Notes: generated from the letters alone by a model not told the origin. A stretch of DNA of 38,292 nucleotides from CAIQJJ01 sp964606085 (GCA_964606085.1 CAZSFD010000048.1:1-38292), one strand, 5' to 3'. Shown: positions 22,957 to 32,145, counted from the stretch's first letter. A program made the numbers and translations.

Positions 22957-25900
22957 TTAGCGTGACATCAGGGGGAAGAATAGACGCCACTGGCGAAAAT
23001 CTACCCAAACCAACGTACGCAGGCCGCGGCTGTCGGTCACTTGCAGGGTGAGCAGGTGGCCGCCCGGAGAAAGCCGCGTGGTCAGCGTTGGCCCGATGCC
23101 CAGCACCCCATCTCGATCCGAAATCCACACCATTTGCACATCAGCCAGCACGCCATCTTCGCGGTCGAAGGCGGCCCCGCTCAACACAACCGTATCGGCA
23201 TAGACGGCTTGCCCCGGCGCAGGTGTGAAGATGACGGCCTGGGGGGGGCTGTTGGGCAGGCGCACACCCGGCTGCTGGGCGGCGGTGCTGTTCAGGCCGC
23301 TGCTGGCGCTCACATCGACGATGCCGCTGCCATTGTTGCCGGGCAGCGTGGTCAGGTCTATGGCGAACGCGGTGGCGGTGAGCGGCGGCGAGAGTTGCAG
23401 CCAGCTTATGCCGCCATCCCACGAATAGCGCACCAGGAAGGCGCTGGTGTGTTCGGCCTGCCAGGTCAGCGTGTGGATCGGATAGGTCAGCGTCAGCGGC
23501 GATGTGATGGTGATGACCGGGGCCGGGCCGGGCAGCAATTCGCTCAAAAGCTGCTCGCCGTAATAGAGCCGGATGGCGCCCAGGTTGAGCGGGCGCGGCA
23601 AATTGACGGCAAATGGGTACTGCGCAACCGAAAGGTCTGCATTGAACGCCGGCAGGGGGATATCGCGCACGTTTTCGACCTGACCGTTGGTATTGATCAA
23701 GTAGATTTTGTACGCGCTGGGGCTGGCGGGCTGCGCGGGCAGGTTGGCGTTGAAGTAGAAGGCTGCTTGCAGCGCTCCCGTGGGCTGTGCCTGACCAGCA
23801 GAACTGGCCGGGGCCAGCCAACCGCTGATCAGCAGGTTGCCTTGTGCGGCGTTGGGCTGCTCGCTGCGTTGCGCGGCCTGGCGGGTCAGCGTATTGCCAC
23901 CCAGCAGGAGCGCCTGATAGGTGGTCGGCGAGAGCCATGCGCCGGGGCAGCCGGTCATCAGGTCGGGCGTGGCGGCGGGGATTGGGGCATTGCGGGTGAA
24001 ATCCCAACCGGGGTAGCCGATCAGCCCGTCAGCGCTGGGCGGGCAGGCGTCAAACGGGTTGCCGCTGACCCCGAATGTGTGCGCCACCATGCGCGCCAGC
24101 GTCTCACTGCCGCCGGCATAGGCATAGACGGCGGCGCTGTTGCCTGGCTGATACGCCAGGCCCGGCGGCGCGCCTGCCGGGGGCGCGCCGCCGCCGGGAA
24201 CGGGCAGCAGGGCGATATATTTTTGATGAATGCCCGGCTGAGGCTTTTCGATCGCTCGCAGCGCGTCTAGCTCAGCCAGCAAGGTGGGCCAGTGGATGGC
24301 ATCAGCGGCGTAGGGGTAGGCGGGGTGCAGGCTGATGTTGACCCGGCTGAACGGGAACAGACGTTGCAGCAGGGCGGCGTATTCGAAGAGCAGGGTGGGT
24401 TCGACGCGGTATACCTGCCCGCCGCGCTGCCAGTTGACCGGCACGAGGATCAGTTCGAGGGTGTGTGTGTCGCCAAAAACGGCAGGCAGGCTGCCCTGGG
24501 CCGGATAGCGATTGTTGCTTTCGTCGCTTTCGGCGATGGCGTTGGTGGGGTCTACCACGGCATACAGTTCGAGTGTGCCAGAGAGCCAGGCCGAGGGCAG
24601 TACGAACGAGAAGGTATTGCTGACTGCGGCTGTGGCTGTCAGCGGCGAGCCGGGCAGTTCGAATCCATCTTGTAGCAAATGCAGTTCTGCCTGTACCGCA
24701 GCCACGGGCATCCCTGCTTCGAGGGCCACCTGCACCAGCAGGGGGCGGTCAGCGATCAGCGGTACGCTATTGCTGGGCGTTTGGATGCCCTGGGTGAGCA
24801 GGATGTTTTGCGGGCGCAGGTCGCCGGCGGTGATGGGCGTGGTCAGGGTGGCGCAGTTTAGGGCGATATCGGGGTAGGCCGAGGCGTTGCCGGCCTGGTC
24901 GTGGGCGCGCAGGCGAAAACAGAGCGTTTGGCCGGCTTGGGCGGCGTAGATTTGCGTGGTCGCCTTCGTTTGCGTCAACCAGTCGCGCCAACCAAGGCCC
25001 GCAGGGTTGACCTGCACATCGAAGCTGGCGATGCCGCTGTTGTCGTCGAAGCCCTGCCAGGTGACGGTGACGTTTTCGCCGTGGACGAGGCCGCCGGGGG
25101 CGGTGATGCGGGCGGTGGGCGGCTGGCGGTCGAGGGTGATCGTCGCACCGACGAAGGCGCTGGTGTTGTGGTGCGCATCGGCAAATTGGGCGTAGATGGT
25201 CAGCGGGCCGTCATAGTCTGCCGGGATGGGCAGGGCGCGGGTGGTGGTGTAAGGCTCCCAGGCGCTGACCGTGCCATTGATGCTGAAGCGCATCTGGGCC
25301 ACGGCGGTGGCGCAGTTGCCGTTGTCGCGGGCTTGCAGGGTGGCGGTGATGACAGACGTGTTGGCAAAGTACGCCCCGCCGTTGAGCAAAAGGCTGCCCT
25401 GCGGGGCGGGGTCATCTTCGACGGTGATGGTGACAAAGGCGGTGTTATTCAGTTCGTCAAATTCGGCCACCTGGTTGGCGGCATCGGCAGATACGATCAG
25501 GTAGCGTGTGCCGGTGATGAAACTGCCGGTAGAGAGACCATAATTTTTGCCTTGCCCGGCCAGCAATCCGCCGATAGGGATTTGCCCGATGGGGTTACTG
25601 TTGATGGTTGGCCCGGCTTCGTTGAACAGGAAAACGCTGTGGCTGGAGGCGGCCAGGCTGCCCTGGTTGGTGGGACGCAGGGTCAGCGAGAAGTTTTGCC
25701 CGCGGCAGACGGTCTGCGGCGTGACGTTCAGCCGCTTGACGACCAGATCGGCCTGGGGAACCGTGGGCAATACCACGATGCTCACGGCGGCGCTGCTGCT
25801 GGCGGTGCCGTTGTCAGCGGTGTAGGTGAACGTGTCGGAGCCGTAGTAGCCGGGGTTGGGTGTGTAGGCCAGGTCTGCGCCGCCGTTGGTGATGGCGACG

Positions 25901-28638
25901 CTGCCATTGGCCCCCTGGGTAATGGCGGTGATGGTGAGCGGTAATTCGGCGATGTCGTTGGCGAGGACATCAATGGTGCTGGCGAGGCTGTCTTGCAGCA
26001 GCGATGCGCTGTCGTCAACGGCCGTGACCGATGTCGCCACATTCAGCCAGACATTGCTGGTGGCCTGGTTGCCATCGAAGGCATCCAGGTCGCCATCGCC
26101 ATCCAGATCGCCCAGGGCGACACTTTCGGTGGTAGCATTTCCCAGGGACTGACCGCTATCGCTCAAGAAGCCATTTCCATCATTGAGTAATACGAGATTG
26201 GGCTGGTAGTTGCTCACACTAACGTAAGCGTCCAGGTCGCCATCGCCATCCAGGTCGCCTAAGCTGACAGATGTGTTGGGAGCTGCCGTGAAGCTTTGCC
26301 CGCTGTCTGTGAATGATCCAGGGCTGCCGCCCTGGATTCCGCCATCATTCAGCCAAATGGTATTCGACTGGTTGTAGTTGGTCACAAAAGCATCCAGATC
26401 GCCATCGCCATCCAGGTCACCCAGAGCAACATTGCTCCAGTAGGTGCTGTCGAGGGCTTGCCCGCTATCAGTAAAGCTGCCGTTGCCATCATTGAAATAA
26501 ACGCGGGTTGCCTGGTTTTGGTTGGTGACGAAAGCATCCAGGTCACCGTCGCTATCCAGGTCGCCCAGAGACACACTTTTTGAACTTTCGTTCCCCAGGC
26601 TTTGCCCGCTATCGGTGAACGATCCAGGGCTGCCGCCCTGGATTCCGCCATCATTCAGATAAACCTGATTTGGGCCATTATCGGCTATAAACGCATCCAG
26701 ATCGCCATCGCCATCGAGATCTCCCAGATCAATATCCAAAACTTGAGAGGCGGTTCCCAGGTTTTGGCTGGTGCTGAAGATGCCAGGTGTTCCACCCTGA
26801 ATGCCGCCATCGTTGAACCAGATGATATTTGGTTGGCCGGAAAAATAACTGGGTTCAACGGCATCCAGATCGCCATCACCGTCGAGATCGCCCAGCGTAA
26901 CTCCAAAAATATTGGCTCCCGCAAGGCTCTGGCCGCTATTTGTGAAAGTACCGTCGCCATCGTTCAGCCACACCTGGCTGGGTGCGCCACTTTGCGAGAC
27001 GAAGGCATCGAGATCACCATCACCGTCTAAATCGCCGAGTCTGACGCCTGTGCTGCTTACAGTTGCCAGGGCCTGGCCGCTATCGGCAAAGATACCGCTG
27101 CCGCCGTTCGCGGCGGTGCGGAACTGCCAGACGTAGGGTGCTGCGCCCGTGCCGCTGGTAACGGTGGCCTGGATCACTTCGCCGGGCAAGAAATCTTCCG
27201 TGGGGTCGTAAGTGAAGGTGGTATCGCCGCCGCTGGCGATGATGCTGCCGTTCAGCCAGCCGTGCCCGCTGCCGTGGATGACGAAGCTGGACGGCGTGAC
27301 GTTGGCCGGAACGAGTGCAGCATCGGCAGTGAAGCTGACGTTGGCTGTCGGCGCGGCGTTGTGGCTGTTGGCGGCGGGGCTGGCGTTGGTGACGGTGGCT
27401 GGCGGTGTGATGGGCGGGTTGTTCAGATACACCAGGTTCGCCAGGCCGCAGCAGCGGGCCACGAAGGCATCCAGGTCGCCATCGAGATCGCCCAGGGGAA
27501 TTTGCCAACTATTGTCAGGATTAAGCGTCTGACCGCTGTCGCTGAACGAGCCGTTGCCATCGTTGAACCAGACCTGATCGTACTCGCCAGAGTTGTTGCC
27601 CACGAAGGCATCCAGGTCGCCATCGCCATCGAGATCGCCCAGCGAAACGGCAGTGCCGGAATTGTTTCCCAGGCTTTGGCCGCTGTTGCTAAAATTGCCG
27701 CTGCCGTCGTTGAGCCACACTTCATCGGGCTGACTGCTGGCGTTGACCATGTAGGCGTCGAGGTCGCCGTCGCCATCCAGGTCGCCCAGTTCAGCGGCCC
27801 AGGTGGATTGGCTGCCGAGCGCCTGGCCGCTGTTGGCAAATACGCCGCTGCCGTCGTTGAGCCAGATTTCGTTGGGGCCTTCGTTGGCGATGAGGGCGTC
27901 CAAATCACTATCACCGTCCAGATCGCCCAGGGCCACATCCCAGGTGGTCGCGCTGCCCAGCCATTGGCCGCTATCGCTGAAAACGCCGCTGCCATCGTTC
28001 AGCCAGACCTTGCTGCCGCCGGGATAGGCTTCGGTGTTGAAGGCGTCGAGGTCGCCGTCGCCATCCAGGTCGCCGAGGGCCACATCTGCGCTGCTGCTGG
28101 TCAGCGCCTGGCCGCTGTCGCTGAAAACGCCGGGCGTTCCTCCCTGAACGCCGCCGTCATTGAACCAGATGGTGTTGGCATTGGGGTAACTGTTGCCGAA
28201 GAAGGCATCCAGGTCGCCATCGCCATCGAGGTCACCCAGGGCAATTGCCAACGCGCCGCTGCTGCCCAGGGCTTGCCCGCTGTTGGTGAGTGTCCCGCTG
28301 CCATCGTTGAACCAGACCTGGTTCACCAGGCCCTCGCCGAAGAGCGCATCGAGGTCGCCGTCGCCATCGAGGTCGCCCAGGGCGGCGGCGTTGCTCTGGG
28401 CCGCGCCGATCAGTTGGCCGCTGTCGCTGAAAAAGCCGCTGCCAGCATTTGCTGCCAGCACCCGCGCACCGAGAGCAAGCGCGGCGTCTGTTTCGGTTTC
28501 GTGTGGGGGCTGCCGGTCGGCTTCTCTGGTGTTGTCAGGCGTTGCCCCTCCAGGCGTTGCCCCTCCGAACGAGGCTGCCAGCAGCGATAGCGCCAGTAAA
28601 ACGGTCAATCCCAGGCGGGTGAAGGTTGACGGGTGCAT
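22957..28638 (-). CDS. Large secreted FG-GAP repeat / CARDB surface protein
   Basis: A 1893-aa exported protein with a signal peptide (about 1-26, LTVLLALSLLAAS). It has fourteen FG-GAP/VCBS-type repeats with the calcium-binding core LGDLDGDGDLDA, in two blocks of seven separated by an Ig-like (Big_5-type) domain. After the second block come a cadherin-like domain (DDSASLLQ...GSDTFTYTADNG), a CARDB domain (about 1010-1120), an Ig-like domain, a second CARDB-like domain and a module resembling secreted zinc metalloproteases without the HExxH motif. Ig-like C-terminal domains end the protein. The seventh repeat lacks two residues (GDLDGDLDA). No sortase motif or membrane anchor is obvious. RBS GAAAGGA precedes the ATG. 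Probably a surface adhesin or matrix protein; the ligand is unknown. Confidence 0.88.
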   Translation of the reverse strand: MHPSTFTRLGLTVLLALSLLAASFGGATPGGATPDNTREADRQPPHETETDAALALGARVLAANAGSGFFSDSGQLIGAAQSNAAALGDLDGDGDLDALFGEGLVNQVWFNDGSGTLTNSGQALGSSGALAIALGDLDGDGDLDAFFGNSYPNANTIWFNDGGVQGGTPGVFSDSGQALTSSSADVALGDLDGDGDLDAFNTEAYPGGSKVWLNDGSGVFSDSGQWLGSATTWDVALGDLDGDSDLDALIANEGPNEIWLNDGSGVFANSGQALGSQSTWAAELGDLDGDGDLDAYMVNASSQPDEVWLNDGSGNFSNSGQSLGNNSGTAVSLGDLDGDGDLDAFVGNNSGEYDQVWFNDGNGSFSDSGQTLNPDNSWQIPLGDLDGDLDAFVARCCGLANLVYLNNPPITPPATVTNASPAANSHNAAPTANVSFTADAALVPANVTPSSFVIHGSGHGWLNGSIIASGGDTTFTYDPTEDFLPGEVIQATVTSGTGAAPYVWQFRTAANGGSGIFADSGQALATVSSTGVRLGDLDGDGDLDAFVSQSGAPSQVWLNDGDGTFTNSGQSLAGANIFGVTLGDLDGDGDLDAVEPSYFSGQPNIIWFNDGGIQGGTPGIFSTSQNLGTASQVLDIDLGDLDGDGDLDAFIADNGPNQVYLNDGGIQGGSPGSFTDSGQSLGNESSKSVSLGDLDSDGDLDAFVTNQNQATRVYFNDGNGSFTDSGQALDSTYWSNVALGDLDGDGDLDAFVTNYNQSNTIWLNDGGIQGGSPGSFTDSGQSFTAAPNTSVSLGDLDGDGDLDAYVSVSNYQPNLVLLNDGNGFLSDSGQSLGNATTESVALGDLDGDGDLDAFDGNQATSNVWLNVATSVTAVDDSASLLQDSLASTIDVLANDIAELPLTITAITQGANGSVAITNGGADLAYTPNPGYYGSDTFTYTADNGTASSSAAVSIVVLPTVPQADLVVKRLNVTPQTVCRGQNFSLTLRPTNQGSLAASSHSVFLFNEAGPTINSNPIGQIPIGGLLAGQGKNYGLSTGSFITGTRYLIVSADAANQVAEFDELNNTAFVTITVEDDPAPQGSLLLNGGAYFANTSVITATLQARDNGNCATAVAQMRFSINGTVSAWEPYTTTRALPIPADYDGPLTIYAQFADAHHNTSAFVGATITLDRQPPTARITAPGGLVHGENVTVTWQGFDDNSGIASFDVQVNPAGLGWRDWLTQTKATTQIYAAQAGQTLCFRLRAHDQAGNASAYPDIALNCATLTTPITAGDLRPQNILLTQGIQTPSNSVPLIADRPLLVQVALEAGMPVAAVQAELHLLQDGFELPGSPLTATAAVSNTFSFVLPSAWLSGTLELYAVVDPTNAIAESDESNNRYPAQGSLPAVFGDTHTLELILVPVNWQRGGQVYRVEPTLLFEYAALLQRLFPFSRVNISLHPAYPYAADAIHWPTLLAELDALRAIEKPQPGIHQKYIALLPVPGGGAPPAGAPPGLAYQPGNSAAVYAYAGGSETLARMVAHTFGVSGNPFDACPPSADGLIGYPGWDFTRNAPIPAATPDLMTGCPGAWLSPTTYQALLLGGNTLTRQAAQRSEQPNAAQGNLLISGWLAPASSAGQAQPTGALQAAFYFNANLPAQPASPSAYKIYLINTNGQVENVRDIPLPAFNADLSVAQYPFAVNLPRPLNLGAIRLYYGEQLLSELLPGPAPVITITSPLTLTYPIHTLTWQAEHTSAFLVRYSWDGGISWLQLSPPLTATAFAIDLTTLPGNNGSGIVDVSASSGLNSTAAQQPGVRLPNSPPQAVIFTPAPGQAVYADTVVLSGAAFDREDGVLADVQMVWISDRDGVLGIGPTLTTRLSPGGHLLTLQVTDSRGLRTLVWVDFRQWRLFFPLMSR

Positions 28639-28658
28639 GTCTGCATCCTTTCTTAATA

Positions 28659-28694
28659 CAAGACTTCGGAAATCTGGTGATTTCCGAAGTCTTG
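28659..28694. terminator. Hairpin terminator between the two surface-protein genes
   Basis: A perfect 16-bp stem (28659-28674 with 28679-28694) and a TGGT loop lie 12 nt past the stop of the 471-aa gene and 21 nt before the start of the 1893-aa gene on the minus strand. A T-rich but not strict tract follows on that strand. Confidence 0.75.
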
Positions 28695-28705
28695 CGCACT
28701 TATTT

Positions 28706-30121
28706 CTAGGGCGATACGGTAATGGTTACGCTGGCCGTGGCTGTGCCGCCGGTGCCATCGCTAATGGTATAGGTGAAGCTATCGGAGCCGCTAAAGCCGG
28801 TGTTGGGCGTGTAGGTCACATCGCTGGCGCTAAAAGCGACGCTGCCGTTGGCGCCCTGGCTGACGGCGGTGATGGTGAGTGTGCCGCCCTCGGGGTCTGA
28901 GTCGTTGAACAGCACCAAAACGGTCACATCCGTATTGAGTGGGGTGATTGCGCTGTCATCGGCAGCGTTGGGTGGACTGTTGGTGGGTGTGGGCAGTGGG
29001 GTGAAGGTGCTGGTGGGGGCCAGGGTGGGGATGGCCGTGGCAGGGTCGGTGGGAATGGGCGTGACCGTGGGCTGCGGCGTGACCGTTGGCAGCGGCGTGG
29101 CCGTGGGCAGTGGGGTTGCCGTCGGCGGTGGCGTGGCCGTCGGCAACGGGGTTGCCGTCGGCGGCGAGTTGGTCTCGGTGGGCGAAGGGAGCGGCGTGCG
29201 CGTGGCCGTGGGCGATGGTGTGGGGGTGCCGGTTGCCGTGAGGGTTGGGGTGCGCGTGGGGCTGGCCGAAGGGGTGCGGCTGGCCGTGGCTGAGGCGGGC
29301 GTTGTCGGGCTGGAGGTGGCGGGCAGCGTGGCTGTGCTGGCCGCGGTGGAGGTTGCTGCTGGCGTGGGTGTGACCGTCGGTTGGGGGGTTGGGGTGAGCG
29401 TGGCCGATGGCTGGGGTGTGTGCGATGGCTTGATGCGCTCTTCGACGCGGCTGTCGCTGCGCACTTTGGGTTGCTGCTCGCCTTCGCCCGGCGCAGCCTG
29501 CCCAGGCTGCGTATCGGGCTGGGCCGTGGGCGGGGTGACGGCCAGGGTGGGCAGGCTGGCGGCGTCAATCCATTCGTTAACCGGGATCAGCAGTTCGGCG
29601 GTAAAATTCTCAGAGACCACCTGCCGCACGGCAGCGCTGACCGGGTTGTTGGGAAAGGCCACCTCGCTGACGGTGGTCAACATGGTGGCTGTGACCGTCA
29701 GGCCCATAAAGACCTGCCGCGCCGCCCGATATAGGCCGCTGCTATTCCGCCGCGACGATTTTTGACGTGAGCCTGTTGATACCATCCGGCCAGGGCGCGA
29801 CTGTGCGCTGGCTTGCTGTTCCCTGGTCGGAATCTGGTTCTTCGTGGGCCGCGCGGCTGACGCCAGATATGGCTGGCTGGATGCGTGGTAACCAAGCGCC
29901 GCTGGCGGCCTGCTGGCATGGATGGCCGTTGGCTTGGCCTGCGCTTCAGGACGATGCACAGCCCTGGCCGCCAGGCGGCTGGGCGCGTGGGCTGTCTTGG
30001 GCGTCAGTTTGACCGGCTGGCGCAGCAGGCGCTTGGAGGCGCTGTTCGGAAGATGCAGCCCGCCAGCCGTCAGTTTGCTGAGGCTTCTACGCCGCTTCGC
30101 CGACCGAGATTTCCTGGGCAT
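28706..30121 (-). CDS. Thr/Pro-rich membrane-anchored protein with C-terminal cadherin-like domain
   Basis: A 471-aa protein in four parts. The first, about 135 residues, is highly basic and disordered (rich in Arg, Lys, Ser, Ala, Pro). Next is a single hydrophobic helix (about 138-160, VFMGLTVTATML). A long Thr/Pro/Ser stalk follows (about 195-375, TPTPxPT and ATPLPT repeats). The C-terminal cadherin-like domain of about 90 residues (DDSAITPLNTD...GSDSFTYTISDGT) closely resembles the one in the neighbouring 1893-aa protein. Topology is probably N-inside, C-outside. The ATG at 30121 overlaps the end of the MscS gene by 35 nt; a later start is possible since the N-terminus has no conserved motif. 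Confidence 0.72.
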   Translation of the reverse strand: MPRKSRSAKRRRSLSKLTAGGLHLPNSASKRLLRQPVKLTPKTAHAPSRLAARAVHRPEAQAKPTAIHASRPPAALGYHASSQPYLASAARPTKNQIPTREQQASAQSRPGRMVSTGSRQKSSRRNSSGLYRAARQVFMGLTVTATMLTTVSEVAFPNNPVSAAVRQVVSENFTAELLIPVNEWIDAASLPTLAVTPPTAQPDTQPGQAAPGEGEQQPKVRSDSRVEERIKPSHTPQPSATLTPTPQPTVTPTPAATSTAASTATLPATSSPTTPASATASRTPSASPTRTPTLTATGTPTPSPTATRTPLPSPTETNSPPTATPLPTATPPPTATPLPTATPLPTVTPQPTVTPIPTDPATAIPTLAPTSTFTPLPTPTNSPPNAADDSAITPLNTDVTVLVLFNDSDPEGGTLTITAVSQGANGSVAFSASDVTYTPNTGFSGSDSFTYTISDGTGGTATASVTITVSP

Positions 30122-30845
30122 TGAGCGCCTCCACCAGTGCCAGCCGCATCCGACCTGCGGTGTTGATTTCGTAGGTTTCTTCGCAAACGCTGATGATCAC
30201 CTGGTAGTAAGTCGTTTCGATCCCGAAGCCATCCAGCAGCACCTGCGGTTCGATATCCGCGTCACGCGGCTCAAATTGGGCAGCGGTATCGTGCATGATT
30301 TGAATGGCCTGTTGCCGGTTATGGTCGCCCTTGACCGGGATGATCACATCTACCAGGTAGCCGGGGCTTTGGCTGTGATTGATGATGATGCCCTCGATGG
30401 CGGTGGAGTTGGGAATGTAGATCAGGTCGCGGACGAGGGTTTCGATGATGGTGTTGGTCATGGTGATGTCCATCACTTTGCCGAAATTGTCGGCTACCGT
30501 GACGATGTCACCGGGCTTATAATAATTGAGCAGCACCAGCTTGACGCCCGCCACCAGATCGGCTGCCAGGCGTTCGGAGCCAATGGCAAATGCCCCGGTC
30601 AGCGCGGTGACGATGACCACGAAGGCCCCCACCACCCCGGTCACATCTACGATAAACTTGACCGAAAGCAGCAAAATGCCCAGGCGCACCAGGTTGCCCA
30701 GCAAACTGGCCCACACCGCGCTGACATAGCGCACCATGAAACGTTGGATGGCACGCCCAATCAGCAGCGCCCCAAAATAACCGGCCACGGCTATCACCAG
30801 GGCATAGGCGGCGTGGGTGATGAATTCTGAAAGGTTTTCTGGCAT
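30087..30845 (-). CDS. MscS-family mechanosensitive ion channel
   Basis: A 252-aa small-conductance mechanosensitive channel protein. There are three predicted transmembrane helices (about 10-30, 50-75 and 80-105), the last being the pore-lining one with GAFAIGSERLAADLVAG. The beta domain follows (YYKPGDIVTV, IPNSTAIEGIIINHS) and an alpha/beta C-terminal domain ends the protein. It should release solutes on hypo-osmotic shock. On the minus strand GTG (30857), GGAGG and ATG (30845) overlap, so the ATG with its Shine-Dalgarno is preferred over the GTG. It overlaps the start of the 471-aa gene by 35 nt and is likely its upstream partner in one transcript. Confidence 0.9.
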   Translation of the reverse strand: MPENLSEFITHAAYALVIAVAGYFGALLIGRAIQRFMVRYVSAVWASLLGNLVRLGILLLSVKFIVDVTGVVGAFVVIVTALTGAFAIGSERLAADLVAGVKLVLLNYYKPGDIVTVADNFGKVMDITMTNTIIETLVRDLIYIPNSTAIEGIIINHSQSPGYLVDVIIPVKGDHNRQQAIQIMHDTAAQFEPRDADIEPQVLLDGFGIETTYYQVIISVCEETYEINTAGRMRLALVEALNAQEISVGEAA

Positions 30846-30862
30846 TATTTCCTCCACGATTA

Positions 30863-30891
30863 CAGATATGGATTTCGTTTGACCTTGTCAA
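30863..30891 (-). promoter_or_regulatory. Candidate promoter for the MscS gene
   Basis: On the minus strand TTGACA (30886-30891) is followed after 17 nt by TATCTG (30863-30868), a perfect -35 with a weak -10. The -10 lies 17 nt upstream of the ATG at 30845. Prediction only. Confidence 0.4.
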
Positions 30892-30976
30892 AGAAGCATA
30901 TTTTAAGACCTATTCTATACCAATTTTCTGCGAAATATCCAAAATAGACCTGACACATAAAAATGAGCCTGACCCC

Positions 30977-31690
30977 ATGATAACCCCCACTACCCCTGAA
31001 CCCCCTTTTGCGGCCAGCCGATGGGATATCCTCGGCTATCTGCTCGTTGGCTATGGCGGTTATACCGCGCTGATGACCTTGTTGTTGGCGGCCTTGTTCA
31101 TGCCACAAACCGCCTGGGCTGTGTTGCAGGTGGTCTTCAAAGTGATTTTCCTGGTGGGCGTGGTGTGGCTGCTGGGGGAGCGGCGTAAGCGTTTTAGCTG
31201 GGCTTCTGTGGGCCTGTTGCCACCGCGTTGGACATCGAAGGGTTGGGTGTGGGTGCTGGTCAGCATGGCGGCGCTGGCCGGGTTCAACCTGCTCTCCGAA
31301 TGGCTCTACCTGGCCTTGAAACGCGGTAGTTTGCTCGACCTGGCCCAACTTGGCTTTCAGCAATGGTCTGAGTTGTGGCTGGTGCTATTGGGCATGGTGC
31401 TGTTGATCCCCTTGGCCGAAGAGGTCTTTTTTCGCGGCGCGGTGTACGCCTGGTTCGAGCATTTTTACGGCAGCCTGCTGGCGCTGATCGGCAGTGCGGT
31501 GTTGTTTGCCATCACGCGGGCCACCTTTTTCGACCTCAACAGCCCGGTGTTCGTGCTGCAAAGCCTGGCGCTGGGGCTGGTGACGGGGTTTGCCATGCAG
31601 CGTACCCGTTCATTGTGGCTGGCGGTTGCCATTCACGTGTTCACCTATGCGTTGGAACTTGTGTTGCGCATGGCGTTGAGCCTTGTTTAA
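30977..31690 (+). CDS. CPBP-family intramembrane metalloprotease-like protein with altered motif 2
   Basis: A 237-aa protein with about six or seven transmembrane helices, of the CPBP (CAAX protease/bacteriocin-processing) family. Motif 1 EExxFR is complete (EEVFFRG, Glu148/Glu149/Arg153). Motif 3 has its His (AIHVFTY, His220). Motif 2, normally FxxxH, reads FAITR, so its metal-binding or catalytic His is Arg181. It may be an inactive or altered member. Substrates of such proteins range from prenylated peptides to bacteriocin leaders. The ATG at 30977 has no strong Shine-Dalgarno; upstream bases contain GACCTGACACATA and GAGCCTGACCCC, which look like a degenerate repeat. Confidence 0.85.
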   Translation: MITPTTPEPPFAASRWDILGYLLVGYGGYTALMTLLLAALFMPQTAWAVLQVVFKVIFLVGVVWLLGERRKRFSWASVGLLPPRWTSKGWVWVLVSMAALAGFNLLSEWLYLALKRGSLLDLAQLGFQQWSELWLVLLGMVLLIPLAEEVFFRGAVYAWFEHFYGSLLALIGSAVLFAITRATFFDLNSPVFVLQSLALGLVTGFAMQRTRSLWLAVAIHVFTYALELVLRMALSLV

Positions 31691-31709
31691 ATGACCCCGG
31701 CAAATTCGC

Positions 31710-31810
31710 TGGTTGAGCCTGTCGAAACCGGCCTTTTCGGGGGCGAATTCGCTGGTTTCGATAGGGATTTCGGCCAGGGTTTCGACAAGCTCAACCAACG
31801 CCGGTTGATG
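31710..31810. repeat. Dispersed inverted-repeat element, copy 1
   Basis: TGGTTGAGCCTGTCGAAAC (31710-31728) faces GTTTCGACAAGCTCAACCA (31779-31797) with one mismatch. The right side with its extension (31778-31810) matches 38112-38144 on the other strand at 31 of 33 bases. It occupies the first half of the 220-nt gap before the 66-aa gene; the rest of the gap shows nothing but the RBS of that gene. Confidence 0.75.
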
Positions 31811-31910
31811 AAGAAATTGAAGCGGCTGATTCGGGCGCGTTGCAGAACAACTCTATGGCTCACCATGCGTAGAAGTGGGTAGATGTCCAATTTTTCACGG
31901 AGGTGTAACC

Positions 31911-32111
31911 ATGTTCGACGACAATGATGGTTGTATTACCGGCATTCTCAAGCTGCTCATGTTGGGTTGGCTGTTCGATTGGCTGCAAGATAACTTCGGC
32001 TTTGGCCGCGGCTGTTCGGGCTGCGGCTGTGGGGTCATCATCGCCATCATCTTTCTGATGCTGTGCTGCTCGGTGGTGTTTGGCACCAATTGGTTTGAAT
32101 TTGGTTTCTGA
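31911..32111 (+). CDS. Small Cys/Gly-rich membrane protein
   Basis: A 66-aa protein with a short acidic N-terminus (MFDDNDG), an amphipathic or membrane-associated helix (about 9-24), a Gly/Cys turn (GRGCSGCGCG, about 32-41) and a hydrophobic helix (VIIAIIFLMLCCSVVFG, about 42-58). A strong Shine-Dalgarno (GGAGGTG at 31899-31905) fixes the ATG at 31911. No family is recognised. The closely spaced cysteines might bind a metal or be lipidated, but neither is shown. A bidirectional terminator follows 35 nt after the stop. Confidence 0.7.
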   Translation: MFDDNDGCITGILKLLMLGWLFDWLQDNFGFGRGCSGCGCGVIIAIIFLMLCCSVVFGTNWFEFGF

Positions 32112-32145
32112 AGCACGCCAACCGGCGAGTGGGCCGCGGCAAACT

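Noticed and set aside
24655..24666. GTTCGAATCC, like a tRNA T-loop
   Set aside because: No acceptor stem, anticodon arm or D-loop around it; it is inside the coding sequence of the FG-GAP protein.
25990..28440. Regularly spaced DNA repeats that could suggest a CRISPR array
   Set aside because: Spacing is about 135-180 nt, the repeats are degenerate and in frame, and they encode the FG-GAP motif.
27262..28590. 442-aa plus-strand open frame, and the 409-aa one at 23041-24270
   Set aside because: Antisense to the FG-GAP protein; their repetitive translation merely mirrors the repeats of the real gene.
31691..31882. 63-aa open frame after the CPBP gene
   Set aside because: Built of the inverted-repeat element and without a ribosome-binding site.
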